7,142 nucleotides of DNA from UBA6522 sp036231525 (GTDB taxonomy: Bacteria; Pseudomonadota; Gammaproteobacteria; Steroidobacterales; Rariloculaceae). The stretch spans positions 1 to 7,142 of the forward strand of contig JAZAGZ010000017.1 in the NCBI GenBank assembly GCA_036231525.1. Reading direction: 5' to 3'. Within the stretch, counting starts at the first letter, position 1. Each line of letters opens with the position of its first letter. The notes below the pieces were generated by a model that saw only the letters and a list, made by a program, of their open reading frames with translations, did no database searches and had not been told where the DNA came from. Shown one piece after another: positions 1-6,655 of this stretch. The translations under genes and the position numbers were made by a program.

Positions 1-1527
1 GGCAACGCAGCGGCCATCGCCGGCTACCTTACGAAAAAACCCGGCATCTGCCTTACGGTGTCTGCTCCCGGCTTTCTTAACGGGCTGACTGCTCTGGCCA
101 ATGCTACGACCAATTGCTTTCCGATGATCCTGATCTCAGGCTCGTCCGAGCGCGAGATCGTTGACCTTCAGCAGGGCGACTATGAAGAGATGGACCAGCT
201 TGCCATCGCCAAGCCTCTGTGCAAAGCGGCCTTTCGCGTACTGCATGCTGCTGATATCGGCATTGGCGTGGCGCGTGCGATCCGCGCTGCGGTTTCGGGA
301 CGGCCGGGCGGCGTCTATCTCGATCTTCCGGCCAAACTTTTCGGTCAAGTGATGGATGCCGAGGCGGGGGAAAAATCGCTAATCGAAGTCATCGACCCTG
401 CGCCCGCGCAAATTCCTGCTCTCACGGCTGTTGATCGCGTCCTCGAATCGCTCAAAAACGCGGAACGCCCGCTAGTCATTCTCGGCAAAGGCGCTGCCTA
501 TGCACAGGCAGATGATGCGATCCGCACTTTTATCGAAAAGACCGGAATTCCTTTTCTGCCCATGAGCATGGCTAAAGGCATCCTGCCCGACACTCACCCG
601 CAATGTGCGGGCGCAGCGCGGTCTTTAGTATTAAAAGAATCCGACGTCGTCATGCTGATCGGCGCACGTCTCAATTGGCTACTATCGCAAGGTAAAGGTA
701 AGCCTTGGGGCGGACGAAAGAAATTTATTCAGATTGACATTGAACCTAGAGAAATGGATTCAAATGTAGAAATCGCGGCACCGCTGGTAGGCGATATCGG
801 TTCCTGCATGTCGGCGCTGCTCGACGGACTTGATTCCAATTGGCCCGAACCGCCAACAAATTGGATCAGCGCAGTTAAAACAAAGAAGGACACAAACATC
901 GACAAGATGGCACCGCGGCTAATGAATAATAACTTCCCGATGGACTTTCACGGCGCGCTCGGTGCTTTGCGCACCGTTATAAAGGAGCGGCCCGATGCCA
1001 TTCTCATCAATGAAGGTGCCAACACACTCGATCTCGCACGCGGCATTATCGACATGTACAACCCGCGCAAACGACTTGATGTCGGCACTTGGGGTGTCAT
1101 GGGTATCGGCATGGGCTTCGCTATCGCCGCCGCTGTAGAAACCGGTAAGCCTGTACTTGCGATAGAAGGCGACAGCGCCTTTGGCTTTTCCGGCATGGAA
1201 ATCGAGACTATCTGCCGTTACAACCTGCCAGTCTGCGTCGTTGTCTTCAACAATAGTGGCATCTATCGTGGAACAGACACCAATGAGCTGAGCTCTGACC
1301 CGGCATGGACTTGCTTTGTCACGGATTCACGCTACGACAAAATGATGGAAGCATTCGGCGGCGTCGGCGTCCATGCAACCACTCCCGATGAGTTGAAGAG
1401 CGCCGTTGATACGGCGATGGATTCTGGCAGACCAACTCTTATCAACGCAGCGATTGACCCAGCCGCTGGCAGCGAGAGCGGCAGAATCGGCAACCTCAAC
1501 CCGCAAAGCAAATTGCGCAAGCAATGA
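1..1527 (+). CDS. oxc: Oxalyl-CoA decarboxylase (5'-truncated by window edge)
   Basis: ThDP-dependent cytoplasmic enzyme that decarboxylates oxalyl-CoA to formyl-CoA and CO2. The frame is open from base 1 and ends in TGA. The 508 visible codons, compared from memory with the 568-residue Oxalobacter formigenes enzyme, imply that about 59 N-terminal residues lie upstream, including the cofactor-activating Glu56. Visible signatures are SAPGFLNGL, the NATTNCFPM strand, and LQQGDYEEMDQ, whose Tyr61-Glu62 match Oxalobacter Tyr120-Glu121. The Mg/ThDP motif starts with GDS at visible residues 390-392 and ends with NN at 417-418. Tyr422 in SGIYRG and Ser493 in SESGRI match the substrate residues Tyr483 and Ser553, so the enzyme should be active if its N-terminus is intact. 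The GTG at base 58 is an internal Val codon, not the start. It is the first visible gene of the cluster, 53 bp upstream of frc. Other ThDP enzymes such as acetolactate synthase or 2-hydroxyacyl-CoA lyase are unlikely given these motifs. Confidence 0.96.
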   Translation, partial: GNAAAIAGYLTKKPGICLTVSAPGFLNGLTALANATTNCFPMILISGSSEREIVDLQQGDYEEMDQLAIAKPLCKAAFRVLHAADIGIGVARAIRAAVSGRPGGVYLDLPAKLFGQVMDAEAGEKSLIEVIDPAPAQIPALTAVDRVLESLKNAERPLVILGKGAAYAQADDAIRTFIEKTGIPFLPMSMAKGILPDTHPQCAGAARSLVLKESDVVMLIGARLNWLLSQGKGKPWGGRKKFIQIDIEPREMDSNVEIAAPLVGDIGSCMSALLDGLDSNWPEPPTNWISAVKTKKDTNIDKMAPRLMNNNFPMDFHGALGALRTVIKERPDAILINEGANTLDLARGIIDMYNPRKRLDVGTWGVMGIGMGFAIAAAVETGKPVLAIEGDSAFGFSGMEIETICRYNLPVCVVVFNNSGIYRGTDTNELSSDPAWTCFVTDSRYDKMMEAFGGVGVHATTPDELKSAVDTAMDSGRPTLINAAIDPAAGSESGRIGNLNPQSKLRKQ

Positions 1528-1565
1528 CCCACGTGTGGTTCCCATATACAAATGACTAAAGAATT

Positions 1566-1569
1566 AGGA
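1566..1569 (+). promoter_or_regulatory. Weak ribosome binding site for frc
   Basis: AGGA lies 11 nt before the frc ATG, a short match at slightly long spacing. It is the only purine-rich candidate in the gap after oxc. Confidence 0.45.
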
Positions 1570-1580
1570 AATTACATACC

Positions 1581-2840
1581 ATGACCTCTAACAAGGCACT
1601 TTCTGGCATTCGAATCCTTGACATGACCCATGTGCAGGCTGGCCCTACGTCCAGCCAGCTCATGGGTTTTCTTGGTGCAGACGTTATTAAACTAGAGTCC
1701 CCGATGGGTGATGCAACTCGAGGACAATTGAGAGACATACCGGAGGCGGATAGTCTCTATTTCACTATGCTTAACTGCAATAAGCGGTCAATCACGGTGA
1801 ACTTAAAGAATGATAAGGGTAAAGAAATTTTCACAAAACTCGTGGAAACCTGTGATGTCCTTATGGAGAACTTCGGGCCCGGTGTTCTGGACCGACTAGG
1901 TTTTGGATGGGAAAACGTCCAAGCAATCAACCCTCGAATCGTCATGGCCACTATCAAGGGCTTTGGCTCTGAAGGTCCATACGCAGCCTTTAAGGCATAT
2001 GAAAATGTTGCCCAAGCTATGGGTGGCGCAATGAGCACCTCTGGTTTGTTTGATGGCCCTCCCGTCGTTACCGGTGCACAAATTGGTGACTCCGGTACAG
2101 GTGTGCACCTGATGGCCGGGATTCTCGCTGCACTCATTCAGCGGGAACGCACCGGGCGTGGCCAGTACGTAGAGTGCGCCATGATGGATTGTGTGATGAA
2201 TCTAACGCGAGTGAAGTGGCGGGACCACCAACGTCTTGAGCACGGTCCACTGTCTGAATATTGGCATCAGGAGTTTGAAAACTTTACACCCCGTGCCGGC
2301 AACGACTCCGGCGGTGGACAGCTTGGTAATGCCATTCAATGCAAACCCGGTGGCCCGAATGATTACCTTTATATCGTAGTCCAGGAACATGTCTGGAACG
2401 CACTGGCAAACCGTGTGGGGGGAAAAGAGTTAGCCAATGATTCGCGTTTCGACAATATTAATGTCCGCCGGGCCAATCAAGGGGAAATGTGGGATCTACT
2501 GACTGAGTTCGCAAGCAATTATACAAAGCGTGAGCTCATGGAGATTCTGAACGAGATCGATGTTCCGTGTGGCCCCATCATGAGTACCACCGACCTCGCT
2601 AACGACGATCATGTACAGCTACGCGAGATGTATGTAGAGCTTGATCATCCCGAGCGCGGCAAATGGTATAACCTAGGCTGCCCAATTAAACTTTCTGATT
2701 CACCCGTGGAGGTGACCAGGTCACCGTTATTGGGTGAACATACCGATGAGATCTTAAGCGATGTCCTGGGTTATGAAACTAACGAAATTGATAACTTAAA
2801 AGAAGCAGGTGCCTTTTCCCGGCCACCACGCCGCAAGTAA
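1581..2840 (+). CDS. frc: Formyl-CoA:oxalate CoA-transferase (CaiB/BaiF, class III)
   Basis: Transfers CoA from formyl-CoA to oxalate, giving formate and oxalyl-CoA, the substrate of the upstream oxc product. At 419 aa it is close to the 428 aa of the Oxalobacter enzyme. The N-terminal THVQAGP motif (Gln19) matches active-site Gln17. ENFGPG (residues 96-101) and KAYENVAQ (Tyr140, equivalent to Tyr139) contribute to the CoA site. Asp170 in GDSGTG is the expected nucleophile, equivalent to Asp169, which forms the aspartyl-CoA thioester. The active-site glycine loop reads SGGGQ (243-247) rather than GGGGQ. Gln49 in TRGQLRD sits where Oxalobacter has Trp48 and E. coli YfdW has Gln. VPCGP (328-332) and SPLLGEHTDE (381-390) are family hallmarks near the C-terminus. 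The ATG at 1581 fits the family N-terminus; the best Shine-Dalgarno is a weak AGGA at 1566-1569. Other CaiB-family transferases exist, but the neighbouring oxc and the motifs make this call strong. Confidence 0.95.
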   Translation: MTSNKALSGIRILDMTHVQAGPTSSQLMGFLGADVIKLESPMGDATRGQLRDIPEADSLYFTMLNCNKRSITVNLKNDKGKEIFTKLVETCDVLMENFGPGVLDRLGFGWENVQAINPRIVMATIKGFGSEGPYAAFKAYENVAQAMGGAMSTSGLFDGPPVVTGAQIGDSGTGVHLMAGILAALIQRERTGRGQYVECAMMDCVMNLTRVKWRDHQRLEHGPLSEYWHQEFENFTPRAGNDSGGGQLGNAIQCKPGGPNDYLYIVVQEHVWNALANRVGGKELANDSRFDNINVRRANQGEMWDLLTEFASNYTKRELMEILNEIDVPCGPIMSTTDLANDDHVQLREMYVELDHPERGKWYNLGCPIKLSDSPVEVTRSPLLGEHTDEILSDVLGYETNEIDNLKEAGAFSRPPRRK

Positions 2841-2850
2841 GAAAGTAAAA

Positions 2851-2879
2851 GCCTGTTCACGGGCAGCTATAACAGCTGC
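2851..2879 (+). other. Two overlapping candidate hairpins in the frc-synthetase gap
   Basis: The first hairpin pairs GCCTG (2851-2855) with CGGGC (2860-2864) around a TTCA loop, including one G-T wobble. The second pairs GCAGCT (2863-2868) with AGCTGC (2874-2879) around ATAAC. They share bases 2863-2864, so they cannot both form completely. The second is followed by an AT-rich stretch without a clear T run and lies 9 nt upstream of the synthetase Shine-Dalgarno. It may be an mRNA processing or stability element, a weak attenuator, or chance. Confidence 0.4.
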
Positions 2880-2888
2880 TAATTATTT

Positions 2889-2894
2889 AAGGAG
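2889..2894 (+). promoter_or_regulatory. Strong ribosome binding site that sets the synthetase start
   Basis: AAGGAG lies 7 nt before the ATG at 2902. It decides this start over the in-frame ATG at 2809, which lies inside frc and would add 31 residues unlike the family. It is the best Shine-Dalgarno in the + strand cluster. Confidence 0.85.
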
Positions 2895-2901
2895 AATAAA
2901 A

Positions 2902-5034
2902 ATGCCTAGTCGGCAAGATGATGTCCGCGCTGTCTTGGACCAAGTGGAAGCGGATGGACGCACATCACTAACAGCACCGGAATGCAAAACTGTCTGTGAC
3001 GCTTACGATATCCCAGTCCCCGCGGAGGGACTGGCGCAATCCGCTGGCGAGGCTTCGGCTATTGCCGATAAGATTGGCTATCCCGTGGTGATGAAGATCG
3101 TTTCGCCCGATATTCTCCATAAGACGGAGGCGGGGGGCGTCTTAGTCGGCCTGGCAGACTCGGAAGCTGCTGCTGCAGGTTATGACAGCATCATTGCTAA
3201 TGCGAGAGCTTATAAAGGCGACGCCAACATCACAGGAGTGCAGGTACAAGCAATGGTGACAGGCGACGGGCAAGAGGTGATTGTCGGTGCCGTTACTGAC
3301 CCGAGTTTTGGCAAACTGGTAGGGTTTGGCCTCGGCGGTATTCTTGTGGAGGTGCTTAAGGACATTACCTTCCGTCTAGCCCCAACCACGACTGATGATG
3401 CTCATTCAATGCTCAATAGCATACAAGCGGCTGAGGTGCTCGATGGAATCCGAGGTTCCGAAGCTATCAATCGCGATGCGCTCACAACAATAATTGTTAA
3501 GGTTTCGGAACTTATTAGCGATTTCCCAGAAATACAGGAAATTGACCTGAACCCGGTGCTTGCAGATGGAAAAGGTGCTACTGCGGTCGACTCACTGATC
3601 TCGGTTGATTTCTCACCTCAGAAAGAAATTTACCGCCCTAGTCAGGAAGAAATCGTGTCGGCTATGCAGAGCATTATGAACCCTAGATCTGTAGCCGTCA
3701 TAGGTGCCTCTGATGGAGAGGGCAAGATCGGTAATTCGGTGATGAAAAATATCATTAACGGTGGCTATCAAGGTGAACTCTATCCAATCAATCCGAAAGC
3801 GGATGAGATTCTCGGGAAGAAAGCCTATAAGAGCGTGAAGGACGTGCCCGGGGAAATTGATGTTGCTGTATTTGCGGTTCCTGCAAAATTCTGTGTAGCA
3901 GCTATGAAGGAAGTCGGCGAAAAAGGCATACCAGGGGCCATCATGATCCCTTCTGGTTTTGCTGAAGTCGGTGAACATGAGCTACAGGATGAGCTCGTAG
4001 CAGCAGCGCGCAAGAATAACGTGCGGATAATGGGGCCAAATATCTACGGGTTCTATTACACCCCTGCAAATCTATGTGCGACCTTTTGTACCCCGTATGA
4101 CGTTAAGGGCAAGACCGCACTCTCCTCCCAGAGCGGAGGGGTAGGAATGTCGATCATTGGTTACAGTCGCTCAACCAAAATGGGTGTTTCCGCAATCGTG
4201 GGACTGGGAAATAAATCTGACCTAGATGAAGATGATCTCCTCACCTACTTCGAGCAGGATGACAATACGGATGTGATGGCAATGCATGCGGAGGACTTAA
4301 AAGATGGTCGGAGCTTCGCCGAAGTAGCCAAACGTGTCTCCAAGGTAAAACCAATAGTTATGCTTAAGGCGGGGCGTACACAGCTGGGGGCAAAAGCGGC
4401 TGCCTCGCATACCGGTGCACTAGCGGGCAATGACAAAATCTACGACGATGTTTTACGCTCCAGTGGAGTAATACGCGCATACAACCTTAACGATCTACTC
4501 CAATTTGCTCGTGGTCTCCCGGTGCTACCAACTCCTAAGGGCGAGGAAATCGTTATTATTACTGGTGCCGGTGGTTCCGGTGTCCTGCTGTCTGATGCTG
4601 TCGTCGATAATGACTTATCATTGATGAAGTTCCCCCACGATTTGGATGAAGCCTTCAAGGAGTTCATACCTCCTTTTGGTGCTTCTGGGAATCCCGTAGA
4701 CATTACAGGTGGCGAACCCCCTATAACTTATGAGAACACTATTCGACTCGGACTCGAAGATGACCGCGTTCACTCTCTCATCCTTGGCTATTGGCACACA
4801 ATCATTACACCACCCATGGTCTTTGCCGAACTATGCGCCCGGGTGGTCCAAGAGGGCCGGGACAAGGGGATTGATAAGCCGATCGTGGCGTCGTTGGTCG
4901 GTGATGTAGAGGTGGAAGAAGCCTCCGAATATCTGTACGAACGAGGGATAGTTGCATGTCCTTACACCACAGAACTCCCAGTTGCCATACTTGGAGCAAA
5001 ATATCAATGGGCGCGCAACGCAGGTCTTCTATAA
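2902..5034 (+). CDS. NDP-forming acyl-CoA synthetase (acetate--CoA ligase family, fused ATP-grasp and CoA-binding)
   Basis: Predicted to interconvert a carboxylate, CoA and ATP with the acyl-CoA, ADP and phosphate through phosphohistidine relay. The 710-residue chain has an N-terminal ATP-grasp region (about 1-240) with PVVMK and ILHKTEAGGV, where His73 resembles the mobile beta-subunit histidine. A CoA-binding Rossmann domain follows (about 255-385), starting MNPRSVAVIGAS. Next come succinyl-CoA-ligase-like domains (about 395-710) with SQSGGVG and SHTGALAG, in which His503 is the expected phosphorylated residue, and NPVDITG near the end. The order is beta-like then alpha-like, whereas many fused homologues place the ATP-grasp part last. 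The usual GPNCxG-type turn reads GPNIYG (378-383). The start is set by the AAGGAG at 2889. It lies 61 bp after frc and 83 bp before the lyase gene. The substrate cannot be read from sequence; oxalate, formate, malate or a related small acid fits the context. The family assignment is firm and the physiological direction is unknown. Confidence 0.9.
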   Translation: MPSRQDDVRAVLDQVEADGRTSLTAPECKTVCDAYDIPVPAEGLAQSAGEASAIADKIGYPVVMKIVSPDILHKTEAGGVLVGLADSEAAAAGYDSIIANARAYKGDANITGVQVQAMVTGDGQEVIVGAVTDPSFGKLVGFGLGGILVEVLKDITFRLAPTTTDDAHSMLNSIQAAEVLDGIRGSEAINRDALTTIIVKVSELISDFPEIQEIDLNPVLADGKGATAVDSLISVDFSPQKEIYRPSQEEIVSAMQSIMNPRSVAVIGASDGEGKIGNSVMKNIINGGYQGELYPINPKADEILGKKAYKSVKDVPGEIDVAVFAVPAKFCVAAMKEVGEKGIPGAIMIPSGFAEVGEHELQDELVAAARKNNVRIMGPNIYGFYYTPANLCATFCTPYDVKGKTALSSQSGGVGMSIIGYSRSTKMGVSAIVGLGNKSDLDEDDLLTYFEQDDNTDVMAMHAEDLKDGRSFAEVAKRVSKVKPIVMLKAGRTQLGAKAAASHTGALAGNDKIYDDVLRSSGVIRAYNLNDLLQFARGLPVLPTPKGEEIVIITGAGGSGVLLSDAVVDNDLSLMKFPHDLDEAFKEFIPPFGASGNPVDITGGEPPITYENTIRLGLEDDRVHSLILGYWHTIITPPMVFAELCARVVQEGRDKGIDKPIVASLVGDVEVEEASEYLYERGIVACPYTTELPVAILGAKYQWARNAGLL

Positions 5035-5037
5035 CAG

Positions 5038-5063
5038 CCACCGGCTAGGAAAATTAGCGGTGG
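5038..5063 (+). other. Intercistronic hairpin after the acyl-CoA synthetase gene
   Basis: CCACCG (5038-5043) pairs with CGGTGG (5058-5063), and CTA (5045-5047) pairs with TAG (5055-5057). That gives nine pairs with one bulged G (5044) and a 7-nt GGAAAAT loop, starting 3 nt past the stop codon. No T run follows, so a classic intrinsic terminator is unlikely. An mRNA 3'-end stabiliser, a processing site or partial attenuation before the lyase gene is more plausible. Confidence 0.5.
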
Positions 5064-5101
5064 TTCCGTGAGTACGAAATAATTTGACCGTCGCTCTGGC
5101 T

Positions 5102-5106
5102 AAGGA
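5102..5106 (+). promoter_or_regulatory. Probable ribosome binding site for the CitE-like gene
   Basis: AAGGA lies 11 nt before the GTG start at 5118. The spacing is long, but no better match exists. The reading frame is closed by a TGA at 5085-5087 and has no better initiator between it and the GTG. Confidence 0.5.
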
Positions 5107-5117
5107 TAGAACTTGAA

Positions 5118-5978
5118 GTGATCGCACTGCGCAGCCTACTTTTTATCCCGGGAAACAAGGCCAACATGTTGGAGAAGGCGCTTGGTTTCAAGCCCGATGT
5201 TTTTGTCCCAGACATGGAAGACTCGGTCCCTAAAAGCGAAAAAGAAAACGCCCGCAACCTGATCTCAGAATATCTACCAAAGCTTGCAGAATCAGGAGTT
5301 CCGATAATTCCAAGGGTGAACTCTTTAGACACCACGTGGGCGGTCGATGATTTGGCTGCTGTAGTAGGACCACACATCTACGGGGTATCCATCGGCAAGA
5401 TCAACACGCCAGCCGATATCAAAGAGACCTCAGAACATCTCTGTGCCCTCGAACGGAAAGCGGGGCTGAATGAGGGTCACATCAAGATGATCCCCTGGCT
5501 TGAATCTGCCAAAGCAATCATTCACTGCTATGAGATTTGCCTCGCTAGCGAACGCCTAGTAGGCATTGCCTTTGGCGGGGAAGATTTCACTCACGACATG
5601 GGAATCGAGCGCCTAGAAGACGAATCCGAAGTCTCGTTTGCGCGCAATCAGCTTTGTATTGCTGCTAGAGCAGCTGAGGTCCTTGCACTGGATACACCCT
5701 ACTTTCTGTTTAAAGATGAGGATGGACTGCGAATTAATAGTGCAGCAGCCAAACAATGTGGATTCAAGGGCAAGTTTGCCATCCATCCAGCACAAATTAA
5801 TGGAATCAATGACACTTTTTCTCCATCAAAGAAAGAAATAGAGTATGCCCATAGAGTTGTACAAGCTTTCGAAGAAGCAGAGCGCGCAGGTCGTGGGTCA
5901 ACATCATTAGATGGAAAGGTTATAGACGTTCCTGTTGTTAAAAGGGCGCGAGCGTTACTCGACCTCGCAAGCAGGTAA
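5118..5978 (+). CDS. CitE-like acyl-CoA lyase (HpcH/HpaI aldolase / citrate lyase beta family)
   Basis: A 286-residue TIM-barrel lyase predicted to cleave or form a C-C bond in a hydroxyacyl-CoA, such as malyl-CoA or citramalyl-CoA, with Mg2+. The N-terminus (RSLLFIPGN, 5-13) is the family start and supports the GTG start. PDMEDSVP (31-38) is the family acidic motif. PRVN (65-68) supplies the conserved Arg66. WLESA (127-131) carries Glu129, the likely metal ligand, and GGEDF (153-157) supplies the second acidic ligand. AIHPAQI (221-227) is the hallmark C-terminal motif. The length suits stand-alone malyl- or citramalyl-CoA lyase-like enzymes. No citD or citF gene lies beside it, which argues against a citrate lyase subunit. 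It follows the synthetase gene, suggesting that a CoA-activated hydroxy acid is split here, perhaps yielding glyoxylate or pyruvate plus acetyl-CoA. That pairing is inference. Its stop directly abuts the stop of the convergent gene. Confidence 0.88.
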   Translation: MIALRSLLFIPGNKANMLEKALGFKPDVFVPDMEDSVPKSEKENARNLISEYLPKLAESGVPIIPRVNSLDTTWAVDDLAAVVGPHIYGVSIGKINTPADIKETSEHLCALERKAGLNEGHIKMIPWLESAKAIIHCYEICLASERLVGIAFGGEDFTHDMGIERLEDESEVSFARNQLCIAARAAEVLALDTPYFLFKDEDGLRINSAAAKQCGFKGKFAIHPAQINGINDTFSPSKKEIEYAHRVVQAFEEAERAGRGSTSLDGKVIDVPVVKRARALLDLASR

Positions 5979-6641
5979 CTAAAGATCTAAAGTCTCCATA
6001 CCTTCTTTAACACGACGAGCAGTTAATTTAGCGTCGTTGTAATCATGCTGAATATGCATGGCAGCATTTCCGTTTAGCAATATGAGAGTAGGAAATCCTC
6101 TAACACCTAGAGTGATCGCACGCCCTACTTCCTCCTGCAATTTATTCTCGCACTCCGTACCTTTTAGGAACGCTTTAAAGCGTCTCGTATCTAGAGCTAC
6201 CTCTTCAGCTAGATCAATCAACGTTTCGAGCAATGATGGGTTTCGCGCTTCCCGATAATAGGCACGCTGTATGGCATCTATCATCGCGTACTCATAATCT
6301 GCCCCCTGCTCACGTGCGGCAATCACGGCACGACATGCCGGATAGGTGGATCGTCTGGGTATACAAAGAGTCCAAAAATCATAGTTGAACTCCGTGCCAG
6401 GTACGACGCTCGCTATTTGCCCCCAGGCACCCCTTATCCTAGCCCGCATTTCAGTAGGCATGGGAGAATCACTATCAGAGGCAAGGCCTCCAAGCAGGGT
6501 TCGGGGAACAACAGTATCTTTCAACGCATGACGCACGTATGCCCAAACGGGAACGAAAGCGTAGCACCAACTACACATGGGGTCGTGGACATAATAGAGC
6601 ACAGTGGACGACCCAGGTTCAGGAGCGCCTCTGCTTTCCAT
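5979..6641 (-). CDS. Cytoplasmic DsbA-family thiol-disulfide oxidoreductase
   Basis: A 220-residue thioredoxin-fold protein of the DsbA/FrnE-like group (the kind annotated as predicted protein-disulfide isomerase, COG3531). Strand YYVHDPM leads into the active-site CSWC (Cys23, Cys26). The helical insertion includes PRRSTYPACRAV (95-106) and AIQRAYYREARNPS, which I recognise as typical of this group. GFP (182-184) gives the cis-proline loop opposite the CXXC. Further cysteines are Cys93, Cys103 and Cys164. No signal peptide is visible, so it should act in the cytoplasm; its substrate is unknown. The ATG at 6641 has no clear Shine-Dalgarno. A GTG at codon 14 would start closer to the usual family N-terminus, so the start is uncertain. 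It lies 33 bp downstream of the molybdenum hydroxylase subunit gene on the same strand and may be co-transcribed with it. A link to oxalate metabolism is not evident. Confidence 0.88.
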   Translation of the reverse strand: MESRGAPEPGSSTVLYYVHDPMCSWCYAFVPVWAYVRHALKDTVVPRTLLGGLASDSDSPMPTEMRARIRGAWGQIASVVPGTEFNYDFWTLCIPRRSTYPACRAVIAAREQGADYEYAMIDAIQRAYYREARNPSLLETLIDLAEEVALDTRRFKAFLKGTECENKLQEEVGRAITLGVRGFPTLILLNGNAAMHIQHDYNDAKLTARRVKEGMETLDL

Positions 6642-6655
6642 CTTAATTACAATTA

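Noticed and set aside
948..1196. Open reading frames opposite oxc, and similar ones opposite frc and the synthetase.
   Set aside because: They are antisense to strongly conserved coding sequence, have no recognisable protein motifs, and look like shadows of the real genes.
1529..1538. CCACGTGTGG as an inverted repeat after the oxc stop.
   Set aside because: The arms are only 4 bp around a 2-bp centre, easily expected by chance.
2809..2901. An upstream in-frame ATG would extend the acyl-CoA synthetase by 31 residues and overlap frc.
   Set aside because: The extension is basic and unlike the family, has no good ribosome binding site, and the AAGGAG at 2889 places the start at 2902.
5084..5112. 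TTGACC with TAGAAC 17 bp later, as a possible promoter for the CitE-like gene.
   Set aside because: The -10 match is only 4 of 6 and would place transcription start at or inside the start codon, so I do not call it.
1581..5978. Reading the CaiB-family transferase plus CitE-like lyase as an itaconate degradation set (Ict, Ich, Ccl).
   Set aside because: No hydratase gene is present, and the transferase has formyl-CoA transferase motifs beside a clear oxalyl-CoA decarboxylase.
5118..5978. Citrate lyase beta subunit (citE proper).
   Set aside because: There are no citD, citF or citC genes in the window, and the neighbours point to stand-alone acyl-CoA chemistry.
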